Part shown: one piece after another, positions 27,400-36,151 of the stretch
How the letters are laid out: the number at the start of each line of letters is the position of its first letter
Position numbering within the stretch: position 1 is the first letter of the stretch
DNA from: Bacteroidetes bacterium B1(2017)
GTDB lineage: Bacteria > Bacteroidota > Bacteroidia > UKL13-3
Length of the DNA: 64,000 nucleotides
Direction: 5' to 3'
Assembly (NCBI GenBank): GCA_002256395.1
Contig: NKJG01000002.1
Span: forward strand, 397,098 to 461,097
Made by a program: the position numbers and the translations under genes
Notes under the pieces: generated by a model
Database searches by the model: none
Seen by the model: only the letters and a program-made list of their open reading frames with translations
What the model was told of the DNA's origin: nothing

Positions 27400-29478
27400 A
27401 TGAATTCTGTGGAAGCTAAAACACGTATTGAAGAGCTGAGCCAAACCCTTTGGCAGCATAATTATAATTATTATATCTTATCGCAACCAAGCATCAGCGA
27501 TTTTGAGTTCGACCATCTCTTAAAAGAATTAGAGAAACTAGAAGCTCAATTTCCTGAATTTGCTTTACCCAACTCTCCTACCCAGCAAGTTGGTGGAGAT
27601 ATTACCAAAAACTTTAGCCAGGTTAAACATAAATACCCCATGCTTAGCTTGGGAAACACATACTCGCAAGAAGAAATTCAGGAGGTTGACGATAGAATTA
27701 GAAAATCTATTGGCGATGAGTTTGAGTATGTATGTGAACTTAAATTTGATGGATTAGCCATTAGCATTACTTATGAAAATGGCAAATTATTAAGAGCCGT
27801 AACTCGCGGAGATGGCGTACAAGGCGACGATGTAACTGCCAATGTTAAAACCATTAGAAGCATTCCTCAACAACTTATTGGCAATTTCCCTCCCCTATTT
27901 GATATTAGAGGAGAGATTTTTATGCATAGAAAAACTTTTGAGCGCCTGAATAACGAACTCAAAAAAGAGCTGCTTGAACAAGGTGTTGATGAGGATAAAA
28001 TTCCTGAACGTTTATATAAAAACCCAAGAAACTTTGCATCAGGTAGTCTTAAAATGCAAGACTCTAAAGAGGTAGCAAAACGATCCTTAGATGCCTTTTT
28101 GTACTTTGTTTACACCGACGAAAACTTGTGTAATACCCATGCCGAATCCTTGAAACTAGCCGAATCGTGGGGCTTTAAAGTGAGCGATCATTTTAGAATT
28201 TGCAAAAACATTACAGAGGTAATGGTATTTATAAAACAATACGATATCGAAAGAAGTAAACTTAGTTATGAGATTGATGGCGTAGTAATAAAGGTAAATG
28301 AATATCGTCACCAGAAAGAATTAGGCTTTACGGCAAAGGTGCCTCGCTGGGCTATTTCGTATAAATATAAAGCCGAAACAGCTATTAGTAAACTCCTAAA
28401 AGTTAGCTACCAAGTTGGAAGAACTGGAGCCATCACACCTGTGGCAAATCTTGTACCGGTGCAATTGGCGGGTACAACTGTTAAGCGAGCAAGTTTATAC
28501 AATGCCGATGAAATTGAACGCTTAGATTTATATGAACACGACACCGTTTTTGTTGAAAAAGGTGGAGAAATTATTCCTAAAATTACGGGTGTAGATAGCA
28601 GTAAGCGTGACCTATTTGCGCAAAAAATAGCCTATATTACCCATTGCCCTGAGTGCAAAACAGAGCTCATACGAAAAGAAGGTGAGGCCATTCATTATTG
28701 CCCAAATGATAGTCATTGTCCACCCCAACTTATTGGAAGAATGGAACATTTTATTTCTCGCAGAGCCATGAATATAGAAGGTTTAGGTTCAGAAACAGTG
28801 GCAGGATTATTTCATAAAGGCTTGATAAAATCCTATGCCGATTTATTTGAACTAAGCTACGAACAATTAAATGGAGTAGAGTTTGAGTTAGAAGAAGATG
28901 CCGAAGGCAAAAAGAAAAAACGTTCGATAAAAGAAAAAGGTGCTGAGAATATTATCAAAGGAATTGAAGCCTCAAAAGCTATACCTTTTGAAAGAGTTTT
29001 ATTTGCTTTAGGCATTCGAATGATTGGCGAAACGGTTGCCAAAAAATTGGCTCAGCACTTTGGAACCATTGAAAAGATTATAGCTGCCACAGCCCAAGAA
29101 ATTGCTGAAGTACATGAAATAGGTGAGAAAATTGCCGAAAACCTTACTCGCTTTTTTGCCGATGAAGAAAATGTAAACCTAGTTATGCGACTCAAAGAAT
29201 ATGGTTTATGTATGGAGGTTGTGTATGACCCAAATGAAACAAGAAGCTCGGTTTTAGAAGGCCAAACATTTTTAGTATCAGGCACATTTTCGATGAGTAG
29301 AGATGAGTTAAAAAAACTCATTGAACGCAATGGTGGTAAGAATGTAGGTAGTATTTCTAAAAGTCTAAACTACCTAATTGCAGGCGATAAAATGGGTCCA
29401 GAAAAATTGAAAAAGGCCAGCGATTTAAATATCAAAATGATTAGTGAAGAAGATTTCATGAATATGATATCGGCGTAA
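27400..29478 (+). CDS. ligA: NAD-dependent DNA ligase LigA
   Basis: LigA seals nicks in replication and repair. The adenylation motif ELKFDGLA near residue 113 holds the AMP-accepting Lys. An OB fold (YQVGRTGAITPVANL) follows, then a four-Cys zinc finger (CPECK...HYCPNDSHC, about 414-440), helix-hairpin-helix repeats and a C-terminal BRCT domain (about 615-690). The 692-residue length is normal for Bacteroidota. Confidence 0.97.
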   Translation: MNSVEAKTRIEELSQTLWQHNYNYYILSQPSISDFEFDHLLKELEKLEAQFPEFALPNSPTQQVGGDITKNFSQVKHKYPMLSLGNTYSQEEIQEVDDRIRKSIGDEFEYVCELKFDGLAISITYENGKLLRAVTRGDGVQGDDVTANVKTIRSIPQQLIGNFPPLFDIRGEIFMHRKTFERLNNELKKELLEQGVDEDKIPERLYKNPRNFASGSLKMQDSKEVAKRSLDAFLYFVYTDENLCNTHAESLKLAESWGFKVSDHFRICKNITEVMVFIKQYDIERSKLSYEIDGVVIKVNEYRHQKELGFTAKVPRWAISYKYKAETAISKLLKVSYQVGRTGAITPVANLVPVQLAGTTVKRASLYNADEIERLDLYEHDTVFVEKGGEIIPKITGVDSSKRDLFAQKIAYITHCPECKTELIRKEGEAIHYCPNDSHCPPQLIGRMEHFISRRAMNIEGLGSETVAGLFHKGLIKSYADLFELSYEQLNGVEFELEEDAEGKKKKRSIKEKGAENIIKGIEASKAIPFERVLFALGIRMIGETVAKKLAQHFGTIEKIIAATAQEIAEVHEIGEKIAENLTRFFADEENVNLVMRLKEYGLCMEVVYDPNETRSSVLEGQTFLVSGTFSMSRDELKKLIERNGGKNVGSISKSLNYLIAGDKMGPEKLKKASDLNIKMISEEDFMNMISA

Positions 29479-29536
29479 AACATTTTGAATTTTAGAACGA
29501 TAAAAACCCAAGCGCAACGCTTATCTTTGAAGCCAA

Positions 29537-30919
29537 GTGATAACAAGTAGAAATCAATTAGCAGAAACAATTTGTGCATTAGCTACTCCCGCAGGTGTTG
29601 GCGCTATTGGTGTATTACGTATTAGTGGTAAAGATGCCATAACAATCGTTAACTCAATTTTTGTTGGTTCGAACCTAAACAAAGCGGATAGCCATACCCT
29701 CCATTTAGGAAAAATAATGGACGGAAAAGATATTGTAGATGAAGTTTTAGCAAGCGTTTTTGTTGAACCCAGAAGCTATACTGGAGAAAATACTATTGAA
29801 CTTAGCTGCCATGGTTCGCCATATATACAGCAACGGATGTTGGAAGTATTGGTTAAAAATGGTGCCCGCATGGCTCAACCAGGCGAGTTTACACTTAGAG
29901 CATTTTTAAACAAAAAACTAGATTTATCGCAAGCCGAAGCCGTTGCCGATTTAATAGCATCTAACTCAGAAATGAGCCATAAAACCGCCATGAACCAAAT
30001 GCGTGGCGGGTTTAGCAAAGAGATTATGGTGCTCAAAGAAAAGCTGGTAAACTTTGCTTCCCTTATTGAGTTAGAGCTCGATTTTAGCGAAGAGGATGTT
30101 GAATTTGCTAGCAGGCCTGAACTCAAAACCTTGGTTCAAAATATTTATGCCTTAATTAGCTCCTTGGTTCAGACCTTTAAAATGGGAAATGCCATTAAAA
30201 ACGGGGTACCAACTGTAATTGCAGGCAAGCCTAATGCTGGAAAATCTACTCTATTAAACACACTAGTGAACGAAGAAAGAGCCATAGTAAGCGCTATTGC
30301 TGGTACCACAAGAGATACCATTGAAGAAGCTTTTGTAATAGATGGCATTGTTTTTAGGCTCATAGACACCGCTGGAATACGCGAACATACATCTGATGTA
30401 ATTGAGAGCATAGGAATTGAGAAAACACATGAAAAGTTAAAACAAGCAAGCATAGTATTGTATTTGTTTGATGCCATAGAAACAAGCTTTGAGGAAATGA
30501 CTAAAGAATTAGAATTCTTAAAAGATTCTGGGGCCGTTGTTATTCCAATTGCCAACAAAATAGATTTGGGAGATCCAAAAGCCATTCAGAAGAAATTTGA
30601 GGCGCGAGAGGATATTATTTTTATTTCATCAAAAGAACAAACCTCCATTGCTCAACTAAAGAAACGCCTAAAAGAAGCCATTGAAAAAGATCAGGTAAGC
30701 AATGATGTAATTATTACAAATGTTCGCCATTATCAATCTTTAATGCTGGCTGGAGAATCCTTGCAAAGTGTATTGCAAAGCATGGAAATGCAACAAACAG
30801 GCGAGCTATTGGCCTTTGATATTCGCAAATCTATCTACCACCTGGGCGAGATAGTTGGAGATATAACTACAGACGATTTACTAACAAATATTTTCAGTAA
30901 GTTTTGTATTGGCAAGTAA
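29537..30919 (+). CDS. mnmE: tRNA modification GTPase MnmE
   Basis: MnmE works with MnmG to modify uridine 34 of tRNAs. The N-terminal folate-binding domain (TICALATPAGVGAIGVLRISG) is followed by a helical domain carrying a G domain: GKPNAGKST near 229, DTAGIRE and NKID. It ends in FCIGK, where the reactive Cys lies. No ATG fits, so the GTG at 29537 is the likely start. Its own terminator, 40 bp downstream, has become the attachment site of the integrated element. Confidence 0.96.
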   Translation: MITSRNQLAETICALATPAGVGAIGVLRISGKDAITIVNSIFVGSNLNKADSHTLHLGKIMDGKDIVDEVLASVFVEPRSYTGENTIELSCHGSPYIQQRMLEVLVKNGARMAQPGEFTLRAFLNKKLDLSQAEAVADLIASNSEMSHKTAMNQMRGGFSKEIMVLKEKLVNFASLIELELDFSEEDVEFASRPELKTLVQNIYALISSLVQTFKMGNAIKNGVPTVIAGKPNAGKSTLLNTLVNEERAIVSAIAGTTRDTIEEAFVIDGIVFRLIDTAGIREHTSDVIESIGIEKTHEKLKQASIVLYLFDAIETSFEEMTKELEFLKDSGAVVIPIANKIDLGDPKAIQKKFEAREDIIFISSKEQTSIAQLKKRLKEAIEKDQVSNDVIITNVRHYQSLMLAGESLQSVLQSMEMQQTGELLAFDIRKSIYHLGEIVGDITTDDLLTNIFSKFCIGK

Positions 30920-30960
30920 ACGCCGATAATCAACGATAAACAAAAACAACAAAAGATAAA

Positions 30961-30995
30961 GAAAACCCTTGCTAGTCAAGGGTTTTCGCGTTTTT
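30961..30995 (+). terminator. mnmE terminator, rebuilt across the element's left junction
   Basis: GAAAACCCTTG (30961-30971) pairs perfectly with CAAGGGTTTTC (30977-30987) across a CTAGT loop and is followed by GCGTTTTTA. The right arm lies within the 12-bp direct repeat that ends the integrated element. The downstream half of this terminator is therefore supplied by the element. Confidence 0.88.
30976..30987 (+). other. attL core repeat
   Basis: TCAAGGGTTTTC matches the copy at 45762-45773 exactly and lies in the right arm of the mnmE terminator. It is the probable crossover core of the integrase. Outside it the flanks differ: CTAG before it here versus AAAA at the right end, and GCGTTTTT after it here versus AGAGTTGTTTTTT at the right end. 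Confidence 0.75.
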
Positions 30996-31041
30996 AGACC
31001 AACGGTCATTTTTCGTCATTTTTGGCGTTTTGCATCACTTT

Positions 31042-31077
31042 TGTTGCTCATCTGTACACCAGATATTTTGAGCAACA
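31042..31077. repeat. Inverted TGTTGCTCA sites near attL
   Basis: TGTTGCTCA (31042-31050) and its exact inverse TGAGCAACA (31069-31077) lie about 55-100 bp inside the left end. The same word recurs near the right end (45675-45684). These are plausible arm-type sites for the integrase or excisionase. Confidence 0.6.
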
Positions 31078-31122
31078 TGCCAGCAACAAATTTAGAACGT
31101 ATTAAAAAAAATTGCTACACCC

Positions 31123-31155
31123 TGCACCATGCTGCACCACCGTGCACCATGCTGC
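31123..31155. repeat. Direct repeat TGCACCATGCTGC
   Basis: Two exact 13-bp copies (31123-31135 and 31143-31155) sit 20 bp apart, with related GCTGCACCAC between them. That is about two helical turns, as expected for a protein bound to one DNA face. The repeat lies just before the excisionase-like gene and may be its binding site. Confidence 0.55.
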
Positions 31156-31169
31156 TACATAACGGCGAA

Positions 31170-31535
31170 ATGACAATGACTGCTAGTAAACACCCATATC
31201 CAAAAATCTGTGTTTTCTGCCAAGAAGCGTTCTTGGCAAGGAAAAGTACCACTTTGTACTGCTCTCACAAATGTGGCTCCAGGGCTTATAAAGAGAACAA
31301 AAGACAGGAGAAATTACTCCAAGATAAGACACTTGTTAAAAGTCAATTAACTGCCCCTGTAGTGATGATTCAAGCCAGGGAGGTTTTGAGCGTAAATGAG
31401 GTGAGTTTGTTGCTCGGAATCTCCCGATGGACAGTTGCAAGAATGATTAAAGCCAATAAAATCCGAACCTTTTCTATTGGTACGAGGCGATTAATCCTGC
31501 GTGATGAATTAGATAAAATTTTAAAATCCAAATAG
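31170..31535 (+). CDS. Excisionase-like HTH protein with N-terminal zinc finger
   Basis: The protein has a four-Cys zinc finger (CVFCQEAF...LYCSHKC) followed by a MerR/excisionase-type helix-turn-helix (VLSVNEVSLLLGISRWTVARMIKANKI). It lies 2 bp before the integrase, the usual place for a recombination directionality factor. The frame is open from 30969, but starts before 31077 would overlap the terminator. ATG 31077 or 31170 are possible, and the latter is chosen because the intervening DNA is repeat-rich. Confidence 0.75.
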   Translation: MTMTASKHPYPKICVFCQEAFLARKSTTLYCSHKCGSRAYKENKRQEKLLQDKTLVKSQLTAPVVMIQAREVLSVNEVSLLLGISRWTVARMIKANKIRTFSIGTRRLILRDELDKILKSK

Positions 31536-31537
31536 TT

Positions 31538-32683
31538 ATGAGAGTTACACTTCGAAAGCGCCTTTTAAAGACAGGTAGGATAAGCCTTTACCTAGATCAC
31601 TATCCGCCAATTATACATCCAGAAAGTGGTAAAATTACCCGGTGGGAATACCTAGACATGTATCTATATAATCCTCCAAGGGATGAAATGGAGAAACGCC
31701 ACAATAAAGACATGGAAACATTAGCGCGTTCCATAGCATCCACACGGCAGCTTGATAGATTGGCAGGAAAGTTTGGCATCAAACGTAGTTCACAGTTTGA
31801 TGACTTCCTGCCATTCTATGAAAAGCAAATGAACAAATGGATTGGCAATCCCAATACACATGGTGGTTGGGTTGCATCCTATAAAACCTTTGTTCAGTTT
31901 TGTAAGGGTCAATGCAATTTCGGTGATATCACTCCGCAATTCATCAATGAATACAAAGAGTTTTTAGAGAAAAAAGCCACACGCATCAATTCACCCAAAA
32001 TGCGCATCTCTCAAAATTCGTGTTACACATATTTCAACAAGCTCAGAGCAACGGTTCGGGAATCAATGGTATATGGTCACATGATTAGCAATCCTTTTGA
32101 TGCGGTGAAAGGCATTCAACAACCGGAAACATATAGAGAGTTTTTAACCAAAGAAGAACTTTTGAAATTGTATAATACGCCGGCTGAATCTGATTTACTC
32201 AAACGTACTTGTATGTTTTCTGCGCTCACAGGATTGCGACTGGGTGATGTTACTAAACTTCGTGGTGACCAAATTCAACACTCCGAAAACTTGGGCTATT
32301 TCATTCGCTTCACACAAAGCAAAACCAAGGGTATGGAAACATTACCCATATCAGACGAAGCATTAGGTTTACTAGGTGATTATGAAGAAAGCAGCGAAAA
32401 GATTTTTGGTGATTATAATTTTCAACGCGACTATGCAAACTTGAATCGTTGGTTGCAAAGCGCAGGTATCCGAAAGAAAATCACATTTCATAATTTCAGA
32501 CACACATTTGCAACCTTACAACTAGCGGAAGGAACCGATATCTATACCGTTTCAAAATTGCTGGGACATAAGCACATTCATACCACACAGATTTATGGAA
32601 AGGTGATGGATACAACGAAAACAAAAGCAATGAAGAGTATTCAACTTGGGTTTAAATCTGACAAGAATGAACAACAATCGTGA
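31538..32683 (+). CDS. Tyrosine recombinase / integrase
   Basis: This 381-residue integrase has an N-terminal arm-binding region, a SAM-like core-binding domain (about 95-195) and a catalytic domain. Catalytic residues are Arg in ALTGLRLGDVTKL, His/Arg in FHNFRHTFATLQ, His in LGHKHIHTTQ, and Tyr in the following IYGKV. It resembles integrases of Bacteroidota integrative elements and probably acts on the TCAAGGGTTTTC cores. Confidence 0.95.
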   Translation: MRVTLRKRLLKTGRISLYLDHYPPIIHPESGKITRWEYLDMYLYNPPRDEMEKRHNKDMETLARSIASTRQLDRLAGKFGIKRSSQFDDFLPFYEKQMNKWIGNPNTHGGWVASYKTFVQFCKGQCNFGDITPQFINEYKEFLEKKATRINSPKMRISQNSCYTYFNKLRATVRESMVYGHMISNPFDAVKGIQQPETYREFLTKEELLKLYNTPAESDLLKRTCMFSALTGLRLGDVTKLRGDQIQHSENLGYFIRFTQSKTKGMETLPISDEALGLLGDYEESSEKIFGDYNFQRDYANLNRWLQSAGIRKKITFHNFRHTFATLQLAEGTDIYTVSKLLGHKHIHTTQIYGKVMDTTKTKAMKSIQLGFKSDKNEQQS

Positions 32684-32856
32684 AAAATGTCAGTGACAAA
32701 TTGGCTGATTGTCAGAGTGATACGGAGATAAAATTCACTTTCTTGAAATTGCGTGATTGCAATATTATCTGCGCAAAAGTAGACGAGTTTGGAACACTGT
32801 GGAACAGATTGGTACTGAAAAAATTTGCTCTTCGAACCCTTCAAGAATCGATAAAT

Positions 32857-32896
32857 AAAAAAAGGAAACCAAAGAATCTGGCACGGTTCTTTTTTT
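32857..32896 (+). terminator. Probable terminator after the integrase gene
   Basis: AAAAAAAGGAAACC (32857-32870) pairs, with two bulged bases, to GGTTCTTTTTTT (32885-32896), and the stem ends in a T run. It lies about 170 bp after the integrase stop, which fits a separation of the recombination module from the next genes. Confidence 0.45.
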
Positions 32897-32922
32897 GATG
32901 CTAGGTGAGTAAATGTTTCAAT

Positions 32923-33273
32923 ATGAAAGAAAGTATTACCCACCTACAAGCATTCATCACAGAGTTGGTGAATGAAGCTGTTCAGTCTGCATTAGAACAG
33001 CATCAAGAAACGGCAGTTACCGAATTGAATGAGAGCAACCAGAAAGCAGAAGTGCTCAACGCCGACCAGGCTGCAGAATTTCTGCACATTGCCAAACAAA
33101 CCTTGTATTCTATGACAAGTAGAAGAAAAATTCCCTTCTATAAGAATGGGAAAAAGATTCTATTTAGAAAAGGAGAATTGCAGGAATGGTTGAATTCAGG
33201 TAAACACGAGCAGATAAGCAAAATTGAAAAGGATGCCAGAAGCTATGTTCGTCAAAATCCAATTCAACGATGA
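32923..33273 (+). CDS. HTH DNA-binding protein (excisionase family)
   Basis: This 116-residue protein has a helical N-terminal half and a MerR/Xis-type helix-turn-helix (NADQAAEFLHIAKQTLYSMTSRRKIPFYKNGKKILF). The ATG at 32923 is preferred over a GTG at 32905. Its stop overlaps the ATG of the DUF3987 gene, so the two are coupled. It is probably a regulator or replication accessory protein of the element. It is the second of three such HTH proteins in the element. Confidence 0.8.
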   Translation: MKESITHLQAFITELVNEAVQSALEQHQETAVTELNESNQKAEVLNADQAAEFLHIAKQTLYSMTSRRKIPFYKNGKKILFRKGELQEWLNSGKHEQISKIEKDARSYVRQNPIQR

Positions 33274-34664
33274 ACCCCAAACAGGAACAACTAAAAGAAG
33301 ATGTTTATTGGGTTCCGGATGCAGCTGAAAATACGGAATTGAATTTCGATGATTCCGTATTTGAATTGATCCCTGATTGCTTGCAGCCCTTGTTCATTGT
33401 GGCATCCAATAAACAGGAGCGCGATGTAATTCTTTTAGGCGCAATAACTATCTTATCGGGTTGTTTACCGAATGTATATGGTATTTACGACAACCGAATT
33501 GTGTATCCCAACCTCTTTGCATTCATAGATGCGCCCGCAGGTGCAGGAAAAGGCATTTTGAATTTTGTCCGGTATTTAGCTGCACCCATTCATCAAGCAA
33601 AACGGGAAGAAACAAAAAGACTGCAACAAGAATTTGAAGCAAAGTTAAATAGCAAGAAAAAAGACAAGGACAATCAAGAAGGATTTATCCCACCTCCTCC
33701 ATGTAAAATGTTACTGATTCCTGCCAACAACAGCGCCAGCTCATTTTTGCAAACCTTATCTGAAAACAACGGTTCCGGAATATTATTCAGCACCGAAGCC
33801 GATACCTTGAGTAATTCATTGTCGCAGGACTGGGGAAATTTCAGTGATGTATTGAGGTGTGCGTTTCACCATGAAACGGTGGAGATTCAGCGAAAAACCA
33901 ACAAAGAGTATATTTCATTGGAAGCACCCAAGCTCAGCGTATTTCTAACAGGGACACAAGGACAGTTAAAACGATTGATTCCTGATGCCGAGAATGGATT
34001 GTTTAGCCGTTTCATGTACTATTCCATGCGGAGTGTCCCAAAATTTAGAGATGTATTTGAACGCAGAGGGACAATACCGGGACAGGAATTTATGCAATTG
34101 GGACAGCAGATATTTATCCTATACGAGTTATTAAACAGGCTTGGGACACCTTTGGAATGTCATCTGGAGAAATCTTTACAGGTAGAATTTCAAAACAAGT
34201 TTGCCGCATTTTTAGAATCTTATTTTAATGATACCGGAGATCGAATTTTAGCCTCCCTGCATCGCACAGGATTGATTTGCTATCGTATAACTATGGTTCT
34301 GTCTTGTCTGAGATTATTTATTGATCAAAGGGCAAATCCCTCACAAGTAATGCAATTAAACCAGTCCGATTTCAATGTGGCTATGAGTTTAGCGAAGCAT
34401 TTAATTAGCAATAGTGCAAAACACATGGCAGAAATGCCAGGCGTTAACAATGACATTGTCAAATACCGCAAGCTACAATTTATGATTGAGATGCTACCTG
34501 ATACTTTCACCAGAAAGGAGGCCAATGAAATTGGAGAGGGATTAGATATTTCTCTTGCAACCCTTACAAGGTATTTATCCAGTGATGCCTTTGAACGCAT
34601 TGGTCATGGAAAGTATCGAAAAAAAGATGCTCAAAAGAATGACGATGAGCCAATGAGCATTTGA
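33270..34664 (+). CDS. DUF3987-domain P-loop protein
   Basis: This 464-residue protein has a Walker A-like loop in FIDAPAGAGKG near residue 90 and a following LIPANNSASSFLQTL-type block. GILFSTEADTL carries the acidic Walker B-like residues. DUF3987 proteins occur in many Bacteroidota mobile elements and phages, and are thought to be replication ATPases related to primase-helicases. The role is not proven. It overlaps the preceding HTH gene by 4 bp. Confidence 0.8.
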   Translation: MNPKQEQLKEDVYWVPDAAENTELNFDDSVFELIPDCLQPLFIVASNKQERDVILLGAITILSGCLPNVYGIYDNRIVYPNLFAFIDAPAGAGKGILNFVRYLAAPIHQAKREETKRLQQEFEAKLNSKKKDKDNQEGFIPPPPCKMLLIPANNSASSFLQTLSENNGSGILFSTEADTLSNSLSQDWGNFSDVLRCAFHHETVEIQRKTNKEYISLEAPKLSVFLTGTQGQLKRLIPDAENGLFSRFMYYSMRSVPKFRDVFERRGTIPGQEFMQLGQQIFILYELLNRLGTPLECHLEKSLQVEFQNKFAAFLESYFNDTGDRILASLHRTGLICYRITMVLSCLRLFIDQRANPSQVMQLNQSDFNVAMSLAKHLISNSAKHMAEMPGVNNDIVKYRKLQFMIEMLPDTFTRKEANEIGEGLDISLATLTRYLSSDAFERIGHGKYRKKDAQKNDDEPMSI

Positions 34665-34690
34665 GTATATGAGTAAAATAATCAATAACC

Positions 34691-35443
34691 ATGAATCAAA
34701 ATTTAATACACCAAGCCCAAGAGCTACAAAAGAAGGGCTATAGCATAAGACAAATAGCCTCTGAGCTCAATGTAAGTAAGAGCCAGGTATTTCGTTGGCT
34801 TAATGGCCAATCAGGCAATGGAGGCAATTTATTGCCCATTGACCTTATTGCCAAAGCCACAAACACTAATCAACAATTAAATCTAAAAAATAAAAACACT
34901 ATGGAAAACCACAACGACCTCAATAAACTAGAGCGTGAAATCGCTTTAAAAAAACTGCAATTAGAACACGAACTTGAATTGCGCAAATTGGCTCAACAAG
35001 ACAAAGAATTGGAACTTCGCAAACGAGAATTGGAGCTGAGGCATTTAGAAAAAGATGCTTTGTCGAGGCAGCAGCAAATAGAGGAACGCAAAATCAACCA
35101 TGGAATAAAAGTATGGATTGAAAAGGAACGTGCTAACCTGGATGAATTTGATTACGAAGAAATTGAAATGGATCTGGCGACCTTCAAACGCAGCCACAAA
35201 ACACTTAGCAAACTATGGGAACAAGTTCAAGAACACATGGCCGTCTACGCCATAGATATTAATTCACATCTGGGACATTACTACCTTAAATCACTAATGG
35301 ATATTTTTAACAAAGCCCTTGAAACCGCCAATGACAACATTGATGAGGACGAGGATGAAGACGAATTCATCGTTTCCTACGAATACGACGATGATTCCAT
35401 AGAATTCCTTGAAAATCTCGAAAATTCTGATTTTTTCAGTTGA
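34691..35443 (+). CDS. HTH protein with long coiled coil and acidic tail
   Basis: Residues 1-40 form a resolvase/Hin-like helix-turn-helix (KGYSIRQIASELNVSKSQVFRWLNG). Residues about 70-150 are a strongly charged coiled coil (repeats of LEHELELRKLAQQ). The C-terminus is very acidic (NIDEDEDEDEFIVSYEYDD), like tails that bind basic DNA-binding partners. It is a plausible partition, replication or regulatory protein of the element, but no family is recognised. A hairpin follows the gene. Confidence 0.75.
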   Translation: MNQNLIHQAQELQKKGYSIRQIASELNVSKSQVFRWLNGQSGNGGNLLPIDLIAKATNTNQQLNLKNKNTMENHNDLNKLEREIALKKLQLEHELELRKLAQQDKELELRKRELELRHLEKDALSRQQQIEERKINHGIKVWIEKERANLDEFDYEEIEMDLATFKRSHKTLSKLWEQVQEHMAVYAIDINSHLGHYYLKSLMDIFNKALETANDNIDEDEDEDEFIVSYEYDDDSIEFLENLENSDFFS

Positions 35444-35448
35444 TTTTA

Positions 35449-35465
35449 CCACGGAATTGCCGTGG
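35449..35465 (+). terminator. Hairpin between convergent genes
   Basis: CCACGG-aattg-CCGTGG is a 6-bp stem right after the coiled-coil gene. A second small hairpin (AATTCC-ttt-GGAATT) follows at 35477-35491. T runs are weak, so termination is likely but not certain. Confidence 0.5.
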
Positions 35466-35505
35466 GATTATAATAATTCCTTTGGAATTACCGAAGCCTT
35501 CCATT

Positions 35506-36099
35506 TTAAATGATTAGAATGCTCCATTTTTCCAAAACTTGAAATGCGCTTTCAAATTTTTTTACGCCAATTTTCCAATCATAAGAATTATTCTTATTGT
35601 GCTTTATTTTATTGATGAATTTTCTCCCCTCATGTAATAAATTCTTTTCTTCATTTGTTATTTCTTTATGAGTACATAAAAGATTTATCGCTTGCTCAAG
35701 TTTCGTTCTCTTTGCTTTAGGAAGCAGGTTTGCATTGTTTGCATGCATTCGAATCGCAATTTCAAAAACTGCACATTTTTGAAAAGTTACATCATCTAAA
35801 TCTAAATCTTTTATTTTGCCATATTGGTTATAACATGAAATTAGAAATTCCTTCAGTGAAGGGCCTGATTTAAAAAGTCCTTCAAAATCAAATTCATAAT
35901 TGGGATTGTTTTCTTCGGCACGAATTTTTCCGTTACTATATATAACCATAAAAGGAATATCACCTCCAATAATTCTTAAAAATGTTGCATAGTCACCATG
36001 CCGAATTGCATCAAATTCATTTTTAAAAGGCGCAGTATCAAAGCCATTCTTTAGAACTTTGAGCATAAATCCAATTGCGCCTTCAATTATTAGTGTCAT
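35506..36099 (-). CDS. Uncharacterised protein, possibly HEPN-like
   Basis: This 197-residue protein is probably all-helical in its C-terminal half. It ends with EGRKFINKIKHNK, a basic Arg...His stretch reminiscent of HEPN ribonuclease motifs, although the spacing is longer than the classic Rx4-6H, so the assignment is tentative. It lies 52 bp downstream of the TIR gene on the same strand and closes the restriction operon. Its place beside a TIR gene suggests a defence role. It may instead be a partner or antitoxin. Confidence 0.6.
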   Translation of the reverse strand: MTLIIEGAIGFMLKVLKNGFDTAPFKNEFDAIRHGDYATFLRIIGGDIPFMVIYSNGKIRAEENNPNYEFDFEGLFKSGPSLKEFLISCYNQYGKIKDLDLDDVTFQKCAVFEIAIRMHANNANLLPKAKRTKLEQAINLLCTHKEITNEEKNLLHEGRKFINKIKHNKNNSYDWKIGVKKFESAFQVLEKWSILII

Positions 36100-36151
36100 C
36101 TAATTTAGAAACTTTGTGTTTTTTTCTTTTTGGACACCACTCCAAGAGGGT

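Noticed and set aside
25592-29675. GGTTCGAACC copies as tRNA T-arms
   Set aside because: They lie inside protein genes with no acceptor stem or anticodon arm nearby; only the T-loop word is similar.
31123-31155. Repeat pair as a CRISPR array
   Set aside because: There are only two 13-bp units, the spacer is too short, and no cas gene is present.
30969-31169. Upstream extension of the excisionase-like gene to the TTG at 30969
   Set aside because: It would start inside the mnmE terminator and att core, and the added residues have no family resemblance.
32680-32898. 72-codon frame starting with GTG on the integrase stop
   Set aside because: It has no recognisable motif, a GTG start and a low-complexity basic end running into a terminator-like hairpin, so it is probably not a gene.
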